Source: JBGSUZ01 sp964404895 (GTDB lineage Bacteria; Bacillota; Clostridia; Peptostreptococcales; Acidaminobacteraceae). Taken from it: 64,000 bases of DNA. Position numbers and translations under genes: made by a program. The stretch is from NCBI GenBank assembly GCA_964404895.1, contig CAYOLV010000007.1:97519-161518 (forward strand), written 5' to 3'. Of this stretch, positions 35,701 through 42,897 are shown in pieces. The number at the start of each line of letters is the position of its first letter. The first letter of the stretch is position 1. The notes beneath the pieces were generated by a model that ran no database searches, was not told the origin of the DNA, and saw nothing but the letters and a program-made list of their open reading frames with translations.

Positions 35701-36815
35701 CTTTCACATCAAATGAAGTGACAGTCAAGCCATTAGCAAACTTTACTTTTACGGTTCCTCAGACAGCGCATATTGGTGATAACCTAAATGTTTCAATGCT
35801 GTCCATCTCGGGACTCGAGGGAAGGACTTTAAACTGGTCCTTATCACAAGATAGTAATCCAGAAAGTTATTCAGGAGCATTATCAAATTTAGGTGGCAAC
35901 ATTGTCATCACCAAAACCGGTAGTTTTATTTTGAGAGCAAGTTCGTTTGATAGCACAGGGAGAGAATTCAGTTATTCTAAAAGCATCTCCATTACAAATA
36001 CCGCACCAAATAAACCTGTTGCAAGTGCTGTGGTAACAAGAACCGCACTGAATTCTAAGTTAAAGGTCAATATTACAGCTACAGCAACAGACCCAGACTC
36101 AGATCAAGTTACACTTGAGTATTCAGGAAATGCAGATGATGGTTATTATTCTGTTGGTACTCATTCTGTGAAAGTTAGAGCAAAGGATAAGTGGGGTCAG
36201 TATTCGGAATGGACAATCATAGCATTCACTGTTACAAACTCAGCGCCAACAACACCAATAATTACACGTACACCAGACGGCAATAGCGTCGCTCCCAGTG
36301 TACCAATAACCATTACAGCATCAAGTACTGATCCTGATGGGGATGCCATCACATACGTTTGGGAAGGAAGACCTTCACAGACAAGCACAGCCTATCCACT
36401 TGGGAAAAATGTTGTTCGTGTTAAAGCAGTGGATTCAACTGGAGCAGAGTCACCATGGGCAGCTATCGTGTTTTTCGTTGCGGATCCTAATCGAGGTGGA
36501 GGTATGATGCTCAGTGGTCCTGAATCAGTAATTCTCGAACAGGGCATTGCCGGCGCTACTATTACGAACTACACCTTTACAGTTCCACCTGTCAGTGGGC
36601 ATAGCGGTGAGGACTATGGGCGAGTACGTGGCTATAATGTGTTAGCTGGGCAGTGGGATCAGCTTGACTACGCACCGACAACTAATGGCATTACATTCAG
36701 CCGAAGTCTTTCACCGAACATCTATAGTAAATTGGAATTCTATTATTACACCAACCATAACTGCATGTACAATCAATCCAATATTACCTATTCGGTAAGC
36801 TATCATTTTCAGTAA
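32739..36815 (+). CDS. Giant membrane-anchored surface protein with SLH-like region and nine ~92-residue repeats
   Basis: A 1358-residue exported protein. An N-terminal helix (IGIIAIAFLILLCSGIYIAY) anchors or exports it. Residues about 35-180 resemble S-layer homology segments (ITRGEYAAILAKEI, FSDIDGHFAEKYIEALVDAG, ITRSEIIKLLV). A Pro/Thr-rich linker follows to about 250. Then nine tandem beta-type repeats of about 92 residues run from about 256 to 1088, each with the pattern (I/V)xFxxP...HTD, a central W(S/T)L..., GxLxxxGG, F...GxYxL...DxxGRxF and a closing VYPV. Two Ig/cadherin-like modules (DPDSDQVTLEYS, DPDGDAITYVWEG) and a C-terminal domain ending the chain complete it. Likely an adhesin aiding cell contact in mating; function is inferred from architecture. 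Confidence 0.85.
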   Translation: MRQKEKRIGIIAIAFLILLCSGIYIAYRLHPESFIGKDEIITRGEYAAILAKEISLDISNSEKESPSFSDIDGHFAEKYIEALVDAGFINPADYPDGFHPDDPITRSEIIKLLVKIKGLDDEAENTKGHSGYNDQSDIKDDDKGYVIIGRENGIIGDEDDDKIRPYDPATKGEADKMNESINPKPPQEKPTKPSQTADTTKPVVTPEPSTPTEPVDPTDPTTTTEENVPPITPAPDYSGGSSHDNSDRDSYNPTAEVKFELPQVVHTDNEIEVMPVWKYMNDFTWTLTKTDVDGSEKAIEMKDAVSGTLGLEGGTIRFKEHGQYTLTATAKNTRGKETVLSKQIKVYPVINMSFELPETTHTDKSTAITYSLENLYGNTIEWSATKDGETTNLAEILEGNLNNEGGTFVFKNSGEYALTASIKDETGRVFSHTESTKVYPVAGISFDIPSASHTDKEIHLTTVLKNANNLNVEWILQKNGEIAELSKDVEGKLSNEGGSIRFKDKGVYLLTGKLVDETGRMFESSKTITIYPVGSVGFYAPEITHTDKTVHVETRFEHLGDASIEWSLLKDGEIVAIENAIQGNLSDEGGFVRFVNDGEYILKASFADKAGRSYSYSAPVKVYHVPSITYSLPDTAHTDTLVQVVTESSEMDGLNVEWLLENGFGFQDFETYVDGTLDNSGGSIKFKHAGTYELIARITDETGRVFLFEKSGKIEVLPVLNISFELPEKTHLDRTLDIRTRGNNNVLPVTWSIMKNGESVEISDVIQGELNAYGGQINFKETGEYTLTSSMTDALGRVFTFTASTTVYPVPEISLDVPKIWYVGEEGTINAAGTYVNDLTTQWTIIKDDGGSEPYSKFATGELSKQGGSLVFSSKGQYELILTMTDPTGRNYVKSGIFTVYPVPNMGISLTPLTYSGDSITAIASGSELDEMNIEWLMSIDGAEEKPYTECATGSLGANGGYFRMNTEKTIEVKLIAKATDVNGREFTFTSNEVTVKPLANFTFTVPQTAHIGDNLNVSMLSISGLEGRTLNWSLSQDSNPESYSGALSNLGGNIVITKTGSFILRASSFDSTGREFSYSKSISITNTAPNKPVASAVVTRTALNSKLKVNITATATDPDSDQVTLEYSGNADDGYYSVGTHSVKVRAKDKWGQYSEWTIIAFTVTNSAPTTPIITRTPDGNSVAPSVPITITASSTDPDGDAITYVWEGRPSQTSTAYPLGKNVVRVKAVDSTGAESPWAAIVFFVADPNRGGGMMLSGPESVILEQGIAGATITNYTFTVPPVSGHSGEDYGRVRGYNVLAGQWDQLDYAPTTNGITFSRSLSPNIYSKLEFYYYTNHNCMYNQSNITYSVSYHFQ

Positions 36816-36867
36816 CCGATAACGAATCCAACTAAAATAAACAAATAAGATTGAGAGGAGAAAAACA

Positions 36868-37557
36868 ATGTCAAAGTTATATATGTATGGCACTGAGCTT
36901 CAAGAGCTAGAACAGCTGATGATGCTCGTGCCTAATTTTATGCCAAGAAAAAGTGGAATGATTGTTATGCATGGCAGAAACAGTCAAGTATCAGTATCAA
37001 AATGCCATCCATGTCCGAATAGTGAGAGGAGAAGACAAAAAAATGAAACTGGTGATCAGAATAGTGAAAGAAATATATTGGTATTTGATAGTTACAAAGA
37101 CTTAGCATTCTCTTGCTTCAAGAGATATAGATCTTTTAGACTTAATGAAAGACTAATAGAATTGGTCAGACATTATGACGGGGAAATTTTTTTGAATGAA
37201 AATCATCGCTTAAGATTTTACTCTGTCTGTAGACTGCAAGACGTGACTTCCGAGGTTAAAAATCCATTTTACCTTGCTGTACTTTATCTAATTACAGCTG
37301 ATGATAAATTATGGAGTGCTGCAAAAGATCATGTCTATTCAGAGTGCTTTGATTTTAAAGGAATGCACCTCGGTGGAATTAATACTGATGGATATGCTCT
37401 CTATCAAACGGCCCGAACGATTTGTTTGGGAAGAGAGTATATCCAGATGGCTGAAATTGCAGATAAAACGCTTATTGGTGACATGGCTTTTAAAGCGATT
37501 ATTAATGCAATACTCATTTCAAAATATGGATTTGAAATGCTAAATGTAAATGACTAG
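36868..37557 (+). CDS. Two-part accessory protein with DUF6075-like C-terminal region
   Basis: A 229-residue protein. Residues 1-32 (KLYMYGTELQELEQLMM, VPNFMPRKSG) resemble a short peptide found alone in other clostridial elements. A polar linker with CHPCP and a basic stretch follows, and residues about 100-215 (EIFLNENHRLRFYSVC, NPFYLAVLYLITADDKLW, GINTDGYALYQTARTICLG) resemble the small DUF6075 family. In a second frame inside the linker an AGGAGA plus ATG (37048) gives only a 20-codon peptide. So this looks like two element genes joined in one frame. Function unknown; family assignment is from memory. Confidence 0.65.
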   Translation: MSKLYMYGTELQELEQLMMLVPNFMPRKSGMIVMHGRNSQVSVSKCHPCPNSERRRQKNETGDQNSERNILVFDSYKDLAFSCFKRYRSFRLNERLIELVRHYDGEIFLNENHRLRFYSVCRLQDVTSEVKNPFYLAVLYLITADDKLWSAAKDHVYSECFDFKGMHLGGINTDGYALYQTARTICLGREYIQMAEIADKTLIGDMAFKAIINAILISKYGFEMLNVND

Positions 37558-37558
37558 A

Positions 37559-37616
37559 AGAGTTACTTTCTTGTTGAGATATCAGTCTCAATAAAATAGA
37601 AGGTAGCTTTTTTTTA
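37559..37616 (+). terminator. Probable terminator
   Basis: AGTTACTTTCT / AGAAGGTAGCT pair with wobble pairs around an inner TTGAGAT..GTCTCAA dyad, then eight T residues. It follows the DUF6075-like gene. Confidence 0.65.
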
Positions 37617-37726
37617 ATTGGGTCAAATAGTAAGTGGCCTAGCTTTATGGATCATGAAAATTGGTCTTGGAAGGCCGCTGAAGTGCTTGAAATAAAAGAA
37701 CACACAGACCATGGGGGTATACGTAT

Positions 37727-38014
37727 ATGAATGGGTTTAAATCTCGAAACGAAGTTGAAAGAATCAAAGAGCAGTATCCTGTAGGCACTAGAATTGAACT
37801 CATCGGTATGGATGATCCATATGCACCAGTTGAGTCAGGTATACAAGGAACTGTTGAAATAGTTGACGATGCAGGCACTCTCCACATGAAATGGGATAAC
37901 GGAAGAACTTTGGGCATCGTCCCCGGAGAAGATCAGTTTAGGGTAATATCGAAACCCACTGAGGAAACAATGGACAATGATCAAAAGCAAGGTATGGGAG
38001 GATTAAATATGTAA
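37727..38014 (+). CDS. DUF4314 family small protein
   Basis: A 95-residue protein whose central part (VERIKEQYPVGTRIELIGMD then GTVEIVDDAGTLHMKWDNG and IVPGEDQFRVI) is a small SH3-like beta barrel of the DUF4314 family, found almost only in clostridial conjugative elements and phages. It ends in GMGGLNM, one of several Met-rich tails in this element. The ribosome site is weak (GGGGGTATACGTAT). Function unknown; barrel folds of this type often bind protein or nucleic acid. Confidence 0.8.
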   Translation: MNGFKSRNEVERIKEQYPVGTRIELIGMDDPYAPVESGIQGTVEIVDDAGTLHMKWDNGRTLGIVPGEDQFRVISKPTEETMDNDQKQGMGGLNM

Positions 38015-38067
38015 AGACAAAAATAAAAACTGCTACAAACGAATTAATTGAATAATTTAAGGCATAT

Positions 38068-38096
38068 GCGTACGGAGTTCAAACCGTACATTTTTT
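38068..38096 (+). terminator. Intrinsic terminator
   Basis: GTACGG (38070-38075) pairs with CCGTAC (38084-38089), then ATTTTTT. It follows the DUF4314 gene. Confidence 0.75.
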
Positions 38097-38112
38097 ATGC
38101 TGTAAATTCTAT

Positions 38113-38161
38113 GGGCCGCTTGAATGACTGCAATACGCAGTGAATCGAGCGGCCTTTTTTT
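38113..38161 (+). terminator. Second intrinsic terminator with nested dyad
   Basis: GGCCGCT / AGCGGCC encloses an inner gACTGC-aata-cGCAGTg dyad and is followed by TTTTTTT. Two terminators in a 188-base gap suggest that the genes from 38203 onward start from an own promoter or depend on antitermination. Confidence 0.8.
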
Positions 38162-38202
38162 ATTTCTAAGAAAACTATCCCACCAGAAAAGGAGGCGAGG
38201 AG

Positions 38203-38559
38203 GTGGAACATGTAAATCTAAACGAGAGACTTTTAAGTCACTTAAAAAGAAATCATACGGGTGTAGGAAGGGCTGTACAAAGCAAGGGATTGGAACTTCG
38301 GTTTCAGATGAGCGGTAGAAAGATTCGTGACATTGTCAATGCACTCAGGTGCGAAGGACATCCCATCTGCAGTGATGATGGTGGCTATTACTACGGTGCT
38401 AATCGGCATGAAGTACTTGGAAGCATACGACAGCTGAGTAGTCGAGTTGAAAAAATTGCAGAAGCAAAAAACGGACTTGTGGATGCCCTATCTCACTATC
38501 CAGATTCAAATAGTAGTAAGCAGCTTCAAATCTGGGTTGTGTGTGTGAAGGAGGGATGA
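38203..38559 (+). CDS. Winged-helix-like accessory protein, GTG start
   Basis: A 118-residue protein. Residues about 5-65 (LNERLLSHLKRNHTGVGRAV, then LRFQMSGRKIRDIVNALR and GHPICSDDGGYYYG) have the helix-helix-wing order of small winged-helix DNA-binding domains used by phage and element regulators. The C-terminal part is a helix with REVEKIAEAK-like heptads. The start is GTG 38203, seven bases after AAAAGGAGG. It lies directly before the adenine methylase gene. Regulator role is inference. Confidence 0.7.
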   Translation: MEHVNLNERLLSHLKRNHTGVGRAVQSKGLELRFQMSGRKIRDIVNALRCEGHPICSDDGGYYYGANRHEVLGSIRQLSSRVEKIAEAKNGLVDALSHYPDSNSSKQLQIWVVCVKEG

Positions 38560-38562
38560 CGT

Positions 38563-39423
38563 ATTAATAGTTTTATGAGTTGGATAGGCGGAAAGAAATC
38601 CATGAGGGAACTGATTGTTTCTCTCTTTCCGCTCTATTATGAAAGGTATATTGAAGTGTTTGGGGGTGGGGGCTGGGTATTATTTCATAAACCACCGGGC
38701 AATGACTTTGAAGTTTACAATGACTTCAACAGTTTGCTTGTGAATTTATACCGATGTGTTAGGGATCAATATAAGGACCTAGAAGAGGAACTCAAATATG
38801 TGCTGAATTCCAGAGAAGATTTTGAAAAAGTAAGAGCCATACTGGATACAGAACAAGTTGAAGATGATGTCAAAAGAGCAGCATATTTTTATCAACTCAT
38901 CAGATACAGCTATGCTTCAGGCCTGACTAGTTTCGGAAGTCAACCCCATGACATTAGAAGTAATTTTCCTATCATCGAGCAGGCTCACCGAAGACTCTCA
39001 AAAGTAGTCATTGAAAATAAAGATTTTGAAAAGCTGATTCGGCAGTATGATCGCCCTGTCAGCTTTTTTTATTTGGATCCGCCATATTTTGACACAGAAA
39101 AATACTACAAGAACGTTGGTGAAGGTGGATTTCAAAAGGAAGATCACATCAGACTTAGGGATACACTACTCGGCATTGAGGGGCAGTTTCTGCTTTCCTA
39201 CAATGACTGTGAGTATATCAGAGAATTATACGATGCCCCAGGTATCATGATTGAAAGTTACAACAGAATCAATAACATCAAGCAAAGATATGACAATGGC
39301 GCTCAGTTCCCCGAGATTCTCATAGCCAACTATGACATGCATGAACGTGAGCGAGATGGATTGGGGCAATTGAATCTATTTGATATTAATAACGAACTTA
39401 ATAAGGAGGAAAACAGCTTATGA
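38563..39423 (+). CDS. Orphan DNA adenine methylase (Dam / D12 class)
   Basis: SAM-dependent N6-adenine methylase, about 286 residues. Motif I is IEVFGGGGWVLFHKP, the catalytic motif IV is DPPY in FFYLDPPYFDTEKYY, and WIGGKK near the N terminus is typical of D12-class enzymes. The start is uncertain: ATG 38575 is 20 bases from the only ribosome site (GAGGG, 38551-38555), while ATT 38563 is seven bases from it and gives INSFMSWIGGKK, matching the length of relatives; I annotate ATT. There is no cognate endonuclease, so it likely protects transferred DNA from host restriction or affects regulation. Its end overlaps the next gene by four bases. Confidence 0.88.
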   Translation: MNSFMSWIGGKKSMRELIVSLFPLYYERYIEVFGGGGWVLFHKPPGNDFEVYNDFNSLLVNLYRCVRDQYKDLEEELKYVLNSREDFEKVRAILDTEQVEDDVKRAAYFYQLIRYSYASGLTSFGSQPHDIRSNFPIIEQAHRRLSKVVIENKDFEKLIRQYDRPVSFFYLDPPYFDTEKYYKNVGEGGFQKEDHIRLRDTLLGIEGQFLLSYNDCEYIRELYDAPGIMIESYNRINNIKQRYDNGAQFPEILIANYDMHERERDGLGQLNLFDINNELNKEENSL

Positions 39424-39923
39424 AAAGACTAGAACAAACGGTGAAAGGTTTTCTGTGCCTACCCATTACAGAATCAGCAGAAAGAAAAATTGGTGATGTT
39501 GGAATGCTCGAAGCAACCATTATCAAGAGTGGTGTAGTGCTTGCGAAGTCTCAAATGACAGCGATGGATGTACTAGATACCATTGAGGGTCTCGAAGAGA
39601 TTCTCAAAGAACTGTACAACGCACTTATTGATGCCACCGGTATTTGTTGTGAGGATTGTGATCAAGACGAAACAGAGGATGCCATCGCCATCAAACTGCC
39701 AGAATTTATTCTTGAAGATGCAGGTATACCAAAAGACGCTAAGCTTTGTGCATTTACGACTGAATCGAGCGGCGAAGTGACTGTCATGGAGGCTGAATAC
39801 AAACATGATCTCACAGATGTGCCTGAAGACATGCTTAGGTTATTGAAAGATATTGGTGTGTGCTTGTCGTGCCTCAATGGGTGCCTAATGTCTGAAAGGA
39901 TCGTATACGGAAAACAGAAGTAA
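39420..39923 (+). CDS. Acidic accessory protein, AbrB-like segment
   Basis: A 167-residue acidic protein overlapping the methylase gene (ATGA). It has a helix with LDTIEGLEEILKELYNALID, an unusual CCEDCDQDETED cluster, and IKLPEFILEDAGIPKDAKL near residue 95, which looks like one half of a SpoVT/AbrB-type DNA-binding segment (LPxxxRExxGI). CLSCLNGC near the end adds more cysteines; metal binding is possible. Similar proteins occur in clostridial elements without function. Real by overlap, ribosome site (AAGGAGG) and codon pattern. Confidence 0.7.
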   Translation: MKRLEQTVKGFLCLPITESAERKIGDVGMLEATIIKSGVVLAKSQMTAMDVLDTIEGLEEILKELYNALIDATGICCEDCDQDETEDAIAIKLPEFILEDAGIPKDAKLCAFTTESSGEVTVMEAEYKHDLTDVPEDMLRLLKDIGVCLSCLNGCLMSERIVYGKQK

Positions 39924-39980
39924 CTCAATTTTCAAATCAGATAATAGGAGTCGACGCTACGACACGAGGAGGTGATGTAA

Positions 39981-40538
39981 ATGGGCGGCATTGAAATGAA
40001 AAATGGACTACTCGTCTATTATGGGAATCCAGCTGGCTATCTCAAAGAGAACGAAGCAACTGTGGACAAGATGTTTCAGAGCAAGGAGTTCGAAGAGTGG
40101 CTTTCAGAAAAGAACGTAAGTGTAAATTGGACAGAAGGTATATTCGAAAGGCTTTCAAAAGGTGAAATATTAGGGGATCTGCTTGAGACTAGCAGTTCCC
40201 TTAAAAACGTTCGAATATGGCAGTTGAAGTCAGACTCGGATATCGAACTTAGGTTTAGAGGCTATGACGAAGTACTAAAGGTATCAGGCGAACCGAGTAG
40301 CAACAATTATGATATTGTCTTTGATGGTGAACTTGAAACAAATGACCTTGAGTCCATCTATACAAAGTTCAACTTGAATCACCCATCAGATTTTAAAGGA
40401 CACTCTCTTTCAATTTCTGATGTAGTGGAGCTCTACGATGAAAACTGCAGTGAGTTTCATTATGTGGACCAATTCGGATTCAAGGAAATTGAATTTATGG
40501 ATCAAGAAAGAGAACAGGATATAAAAATGAGTATGTAA
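39981..40538 (+). CDS. YodL-domain protein with Met-rich tail
   Basis: A 185-residue cytosolic protein. The C-terminal part GHSLSISDVVELYDENCSEF followed by HYVDQFGFKEI is the YodL-like domain typical of DUF3849/DUF4316-type element proteins; the N-terminal half (LLVYYGNPAGYLKENEA, then EEWLSEKNVSVNW) is unassigned. It ends with DIKMSM. The start is ATG 39981 after GAGGAGGTG. Found mainly in clostridial mobile elements; function unknown. Confidence 0.75.
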   Translation: MGGIEMKNGLLVYYGNPAGYLKENEATVDKMFQSKEFEEWLSEKNVSVNWTEGIFERLSKGEILGDLLETSSSLKNVRIWQLKSDSDIELRFRGYDEVLKVSGEPSSNNYDIVFDGELETNDLESIYTKFNLNHPSDFKGHSLSISDVVELYDENCSEFHYVDQFGFKEIEFMDQEREQDIKMSM

Positions 40539-40566
40539 AAAATCTAAACTACAGGAGGAATTATCA

Positions 40567-40803
40567 ATGAAAAGATTTATGAAAAGTGTAAACAACTTTG
40601 CTGTAAGACAGGCTATCAGAGTGGATCAAGCACTTAGAAATAATAAGGGAGAAGGCTATATCGATACAGCGGTCAAAATTTTGATTGCCGTTGTACTTGG
40701 CGCACTTTTACTTGCAGGACTCTATGCATTGTTTGGTGAGGTGGTCATGCCAACACTCACACAACGCATTAGAGACATGTTCAACTATGGTGGTGCAAAT
40801 TAA
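40567..40803 (+). CDS. Flp-like pilin 1 (DUF6133-type)
   Basis: A 78-residue predicted pilin. A 28-residue basic leader ends in NNKG, followed by EGYIDTAVKILIAVVLGALL, a hydrophobic helix, and a short charged tail. This matches the type IVc/Flp plan in which the A24 peptidase cuts before a Glu-containing hydrophobic segment. The core is identical to pilin 2 over 37 residues. The next pilus genes (peptidase, CpaB, TadZ, TadA, TadB, TadC) support the assignment. Ribosome site AGGAGG. Cleavage after Gly28 is inferred from the shared (K/R)GxG motif; no experiment known to me. Confidence 0.75.
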   Translation: MKRFMKSVNNFAVRQAIRVDQALRNNKGEGYIDTAVKILIAVVLGALLLAGLYALFGEVVMPTLTQRIRDMFNYGGAN

Positions 40804-40819
40804 GGAGGGTTGATGACTC

Positions 40820-41191
40820 ATGGGAAAAATAGCAAAAGCTCAGAATAAAGAAGATTCTAGTCTTCACTATGATGTGAAGATTCAAAGTATCAGGCCTGAA
40901 GGAACGCTAAGAGCCACTGCAACGGTCAACATCAATGATGCTTTTGCCATCAGAGGTGTAAAACTCATGGAAGGATCAAAAGGGCTTTTTGTATCCATGC
41001 CAAGTTACAAAGCAGGCAATGGGGAGTATAAGGATATCTGTTTCCCTTGTACCTCTGAATCCAGAAAAGAATTTGATAAAGCTGTGATTGGAGCGTATGA
41101 ACAGGCTCTAGCACAAGGACAAGATCAGGAACAAAAGGAAAAAGCTTCAGAAGAAGCGACACAGGAGAATGCACAAACGATGACATTGTAA
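40820..41191 (+). CDS. SpoVG-like protein
   Basis: A 123-residue member of the SpoVG family of small nucleic-acid-binding regulators: LRATATVNINDAFAIRGVKLM, then GLFVSMPSYKAGNGEYKDICF and RKEFDKAVIGAYEQAL align with the SpoVG core (the family hallmark is the VxxxDxFxVxxxxVxxGxxGxFxxMPS pattern). It carries a Gln/Glu-rich tail ending NAQTMTL. Host SpoVG affects sporulation and virulence genes; the element copy sits between two pilin genes and may regulate the element. Starts at ATG 40820 after GGAGGG. Confidence 0.88.
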   Translation: MGKIAKAQNKEDSSLHYDVKIQSIRPEGTLRATATVNINDAFAIRGVKLMEGSKGLFVSMPSYKAGNGEYKDICFPCTSESRKEFDKAVIGAYEQALAQGQDQEQKEKASEEATQENAQTMTL

Positions 41192-41222
41192 TTTAAAACA
41201 AAGAAAGGTTGGGAATGCTGAT

Positions 41223-41453
41223 ATGCATAAACTTATAAAGAAAGTGAACGCCTTTGCTATGACATTTGCCATTAAAGCAAGGATGGCTATCGAAGGCAAT
41301 AAAGGTGAGGGCTACATTGATACAGCTGTTAAAATTCTGATTGCAGTAGTGCTTGGTGCTTTACTACTTGCTGGACTTTATGCTTTATTCGGTGAGGTGG
41401 TTATGCCCATCCTTGAGCAAAGGATTAGGAACATGTTTAACTATGCAGGTTAG
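41223..41453 (+). CDS. Flp-like pilin 2 (DUF6133-type)
   Basis: A 76-residue paralog of pilin 1. From NKGEGYID (residue 26) through GEVVMP the two are identical in 37 residues, but the 28-residue leaders and C-terminal tails differ. The 37 codons differ at 22 positions, all synonymous, which indicates an old duplication under strong protein-level constraint. The gene end overlaps the prepilin peptidase start by 11 bases, linking pilin and peptidase production. Ribosome site AAAGGTTGGG is weak. Confidence 0.75.
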   Translation: MHKLIKKVNAFAMTFAIKARMAIEGNKGEGYIDTAVKILIAVVLGALLLAGLYALFGEVVMPILEQRIRNMFNYAG

Positions 41454-41865
41454 TAGCATCATACAAGTGGTGCTGTTTTTCATTTTGATGGGATGTGCAG
41501 TCTATACTGATATCAAAAAAAGAGAAATTCCAACGATTATTTGGTCATCTGTGGCTTTGATATCGCTTTTTAATTTTCAGGCTGTGCATCTGTTTGGCAT
41601 TTTAGCAGCACTGCCATTATTAATTGCAGCTATGATAAGCCCATCTGGCATAGGAGGTGGCGATATAAAGCTTGTAGCTGCGGTTGGACTTGTCATTGGC
41701 TTTTGGAAAGCATTGATGGGGATGACCATTGGACTGTGTCTAGTGATTATTTTTCACGGTAGTATAAAACTATTTAATGCAACCAGGAGAAATGAGTATG
41801 GGCGCAGGGCTTATCCTCTAGCGCCTTTTCTCGCTCTTGGCTATATATGCATCTATTTTTTATGA
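41443..41865 (+). CDS. Prepilin peptidase, A24 (TadV/CpaA-type)
   Basis: Membrane aspartic peptidase of 140 residues with both catalytic aspartates: YTDIKKREIP (first) and GIGGGDIKL (second, the GxGD motif). It has the short CpaA/TadV form without the N-terminal methylase domain. About four to five membrane helices. The start is ATG 41443 inside the end of the pilin 2 gene (11-base overlap); earlier in-frame codons fall inside the pilin coding region. It should remove the leaders of the Flp-like pilins and of the TadE-like proteins of this locus. Confidence 0.87.
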   Translation: MQVSSIIQVVLFFILMGCAVYTDIKKREIPTIIWSSVALISLFNFQAVHLFGILAALPLLIAAMISPSGIGGGDIKLVAAVGLVIGFWKALMGMTIGLCLVIIFHGSIKLFNATRRNEYGRRAYPLAPFLALGYICIYFL

Positions 41866-41879
41866 AGGAGATGACAAAA

Positions 41880-42083
41880 ATGTTTGTAAAAGGACAAAGA
41901 TTTGAAACGAGTTATAACAATGAGACCTATTCATTTGCAGGCAAATGGTCAGGATCCATGGTACTTGCTCCTGAAAATGACGAGAATGCGGATGTTCTCA
42001 TCTATACAGAAAATGAAGTTAACGAACTGATTGAGTCAGGTGAATTAAAGCTGATCACAGGTCAGGAAATGGTTATGCGCTAG
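41880..42083 (+). CDS. Small protein of unknown function
   Basis: A 67-residue reading frame (FVKGQRFETSYNNETYSFAG, then VLAPENDENADVLIYTENEV) with ribosome site AAGGAG nine bases before ATG 41880. The compact, beta-looking sequence has no membrane helix and ends QEMVMR. It lies between the peptidase and CpaB genes, so it probably belongs to the pilus operon. I recognise no family. Confidence 0.65.
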   Translation: MFVKGQRFETSYNNETYSFAGKWSGSMVLAPENDENADVLIYTENEVNELIESGELKLITGQEMVMR

Positions 42084-42121
42084 CAATCTAATCGATGAAT
42101 CTATAAAAAACGGAGGTACGT

Positions 42122-42895
42122 ATGAATATATTTAAAAACAGAATGGTGGTCGGGGTATTTTGCATTGTGCTGTCGCTCCTCATTTGCTTTGGCATAACAC
42201 CGTTATTCAATAAAGGTATTAGTCAAAAGATGGAAATTGTCCGGGTGACTAAAGAAATCAAAGCAGGTGCTCAAATTACTAAAGACATGGTCCAAAACGT
42301 TGAAGTTGGTGGGTACAACCTCCCAACAAATGTCGTGAGATCAAAAGAAACAGTAGTTGGAAGCTATGCACTTGCTGATTTATCAATTGGTGATTATATC
42401 CTGAGTGCAAAAGTTTCAAAATCACCGGCTGCTGAGAACGCTTATTTATATAATCTTGATGGAAGCAAACAGGCTATGTCTATTACTATTAAAAGCTTTG
42501 CAAACGGTCTATCTGGAAAGCTTCAAAGTGGCGATATTGTATCCGTCATTGCCCCAGACTATAAAAAACAGGGGGCAACTGTCATTCCACCAGAACTTAA
42601 ATATGTGGAGGTCATCTCGGTAACAGCCCCAAGTGGGTATGATGCCAACACAGGTGAACAGAAGGCTACCGAGGACGAAAGAGAACTACCTTCAACAGTT
42701 ACACTTCTTGTAACGCCTGAGCAGGGAAATATATTAGCAAGTCTTGATGCAGATGGAAAGACCCATCTTTCACTTGTGTATCGAGGAGACCAGAAAAACA
42801 TTAAGGAGTTTCTTGATACACAGACTAAAATTTTAGATGCTCTTTATCCCAAAAACAGCGCTAATGCTACAACTTTAGACGGACAGGGGGAATAA
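42122..42895 (+). CDS. cpaB: CpaB/RcpC-like Flp pilus assembly protein (SAF domain)
   Basis: A 257-residue protein with one N-terminal helix (VVGVFCIVLSLLICFGI) and an extracellular SAF domain (RVTKEIKAGAQITKDMVQNV) followed by the RcpC/CpaB beta domain (VTLLVTPEQGNILASL). In Gram-negative Tad systems CpaB works with the secretin; with no outer membrane here it probably organises the pilus at the wall. The gene is in the usual place before the TadZ-like and TadA genes. Ribosome site GGAGG. The next gene starts two bases after the stop. Confidence 0.8.
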   Translation: MNIFKNRMVVGVFCIVLSLLICFGITPLFNKGISQKMEIVRVTKEIKAGAQITKDMVQNVEVGGYNLPTNVVRSKETVVGSYALADLSIGDYILSAKVSKSPAAENAYLYNLDGSKQAMSITIKSFANGLSGKLQSGDIVSVIAPDYKKQGATVIPPELKYVEVISVTAPSGYDANTGEQKATEDERELPSTVTLLVTPEQGNILASLDADGKTHLSLVYRGDQKNIKEFLDTQTKILDALYPKNSANATTLDGQGE

Positions 42896-42897
42896 TA

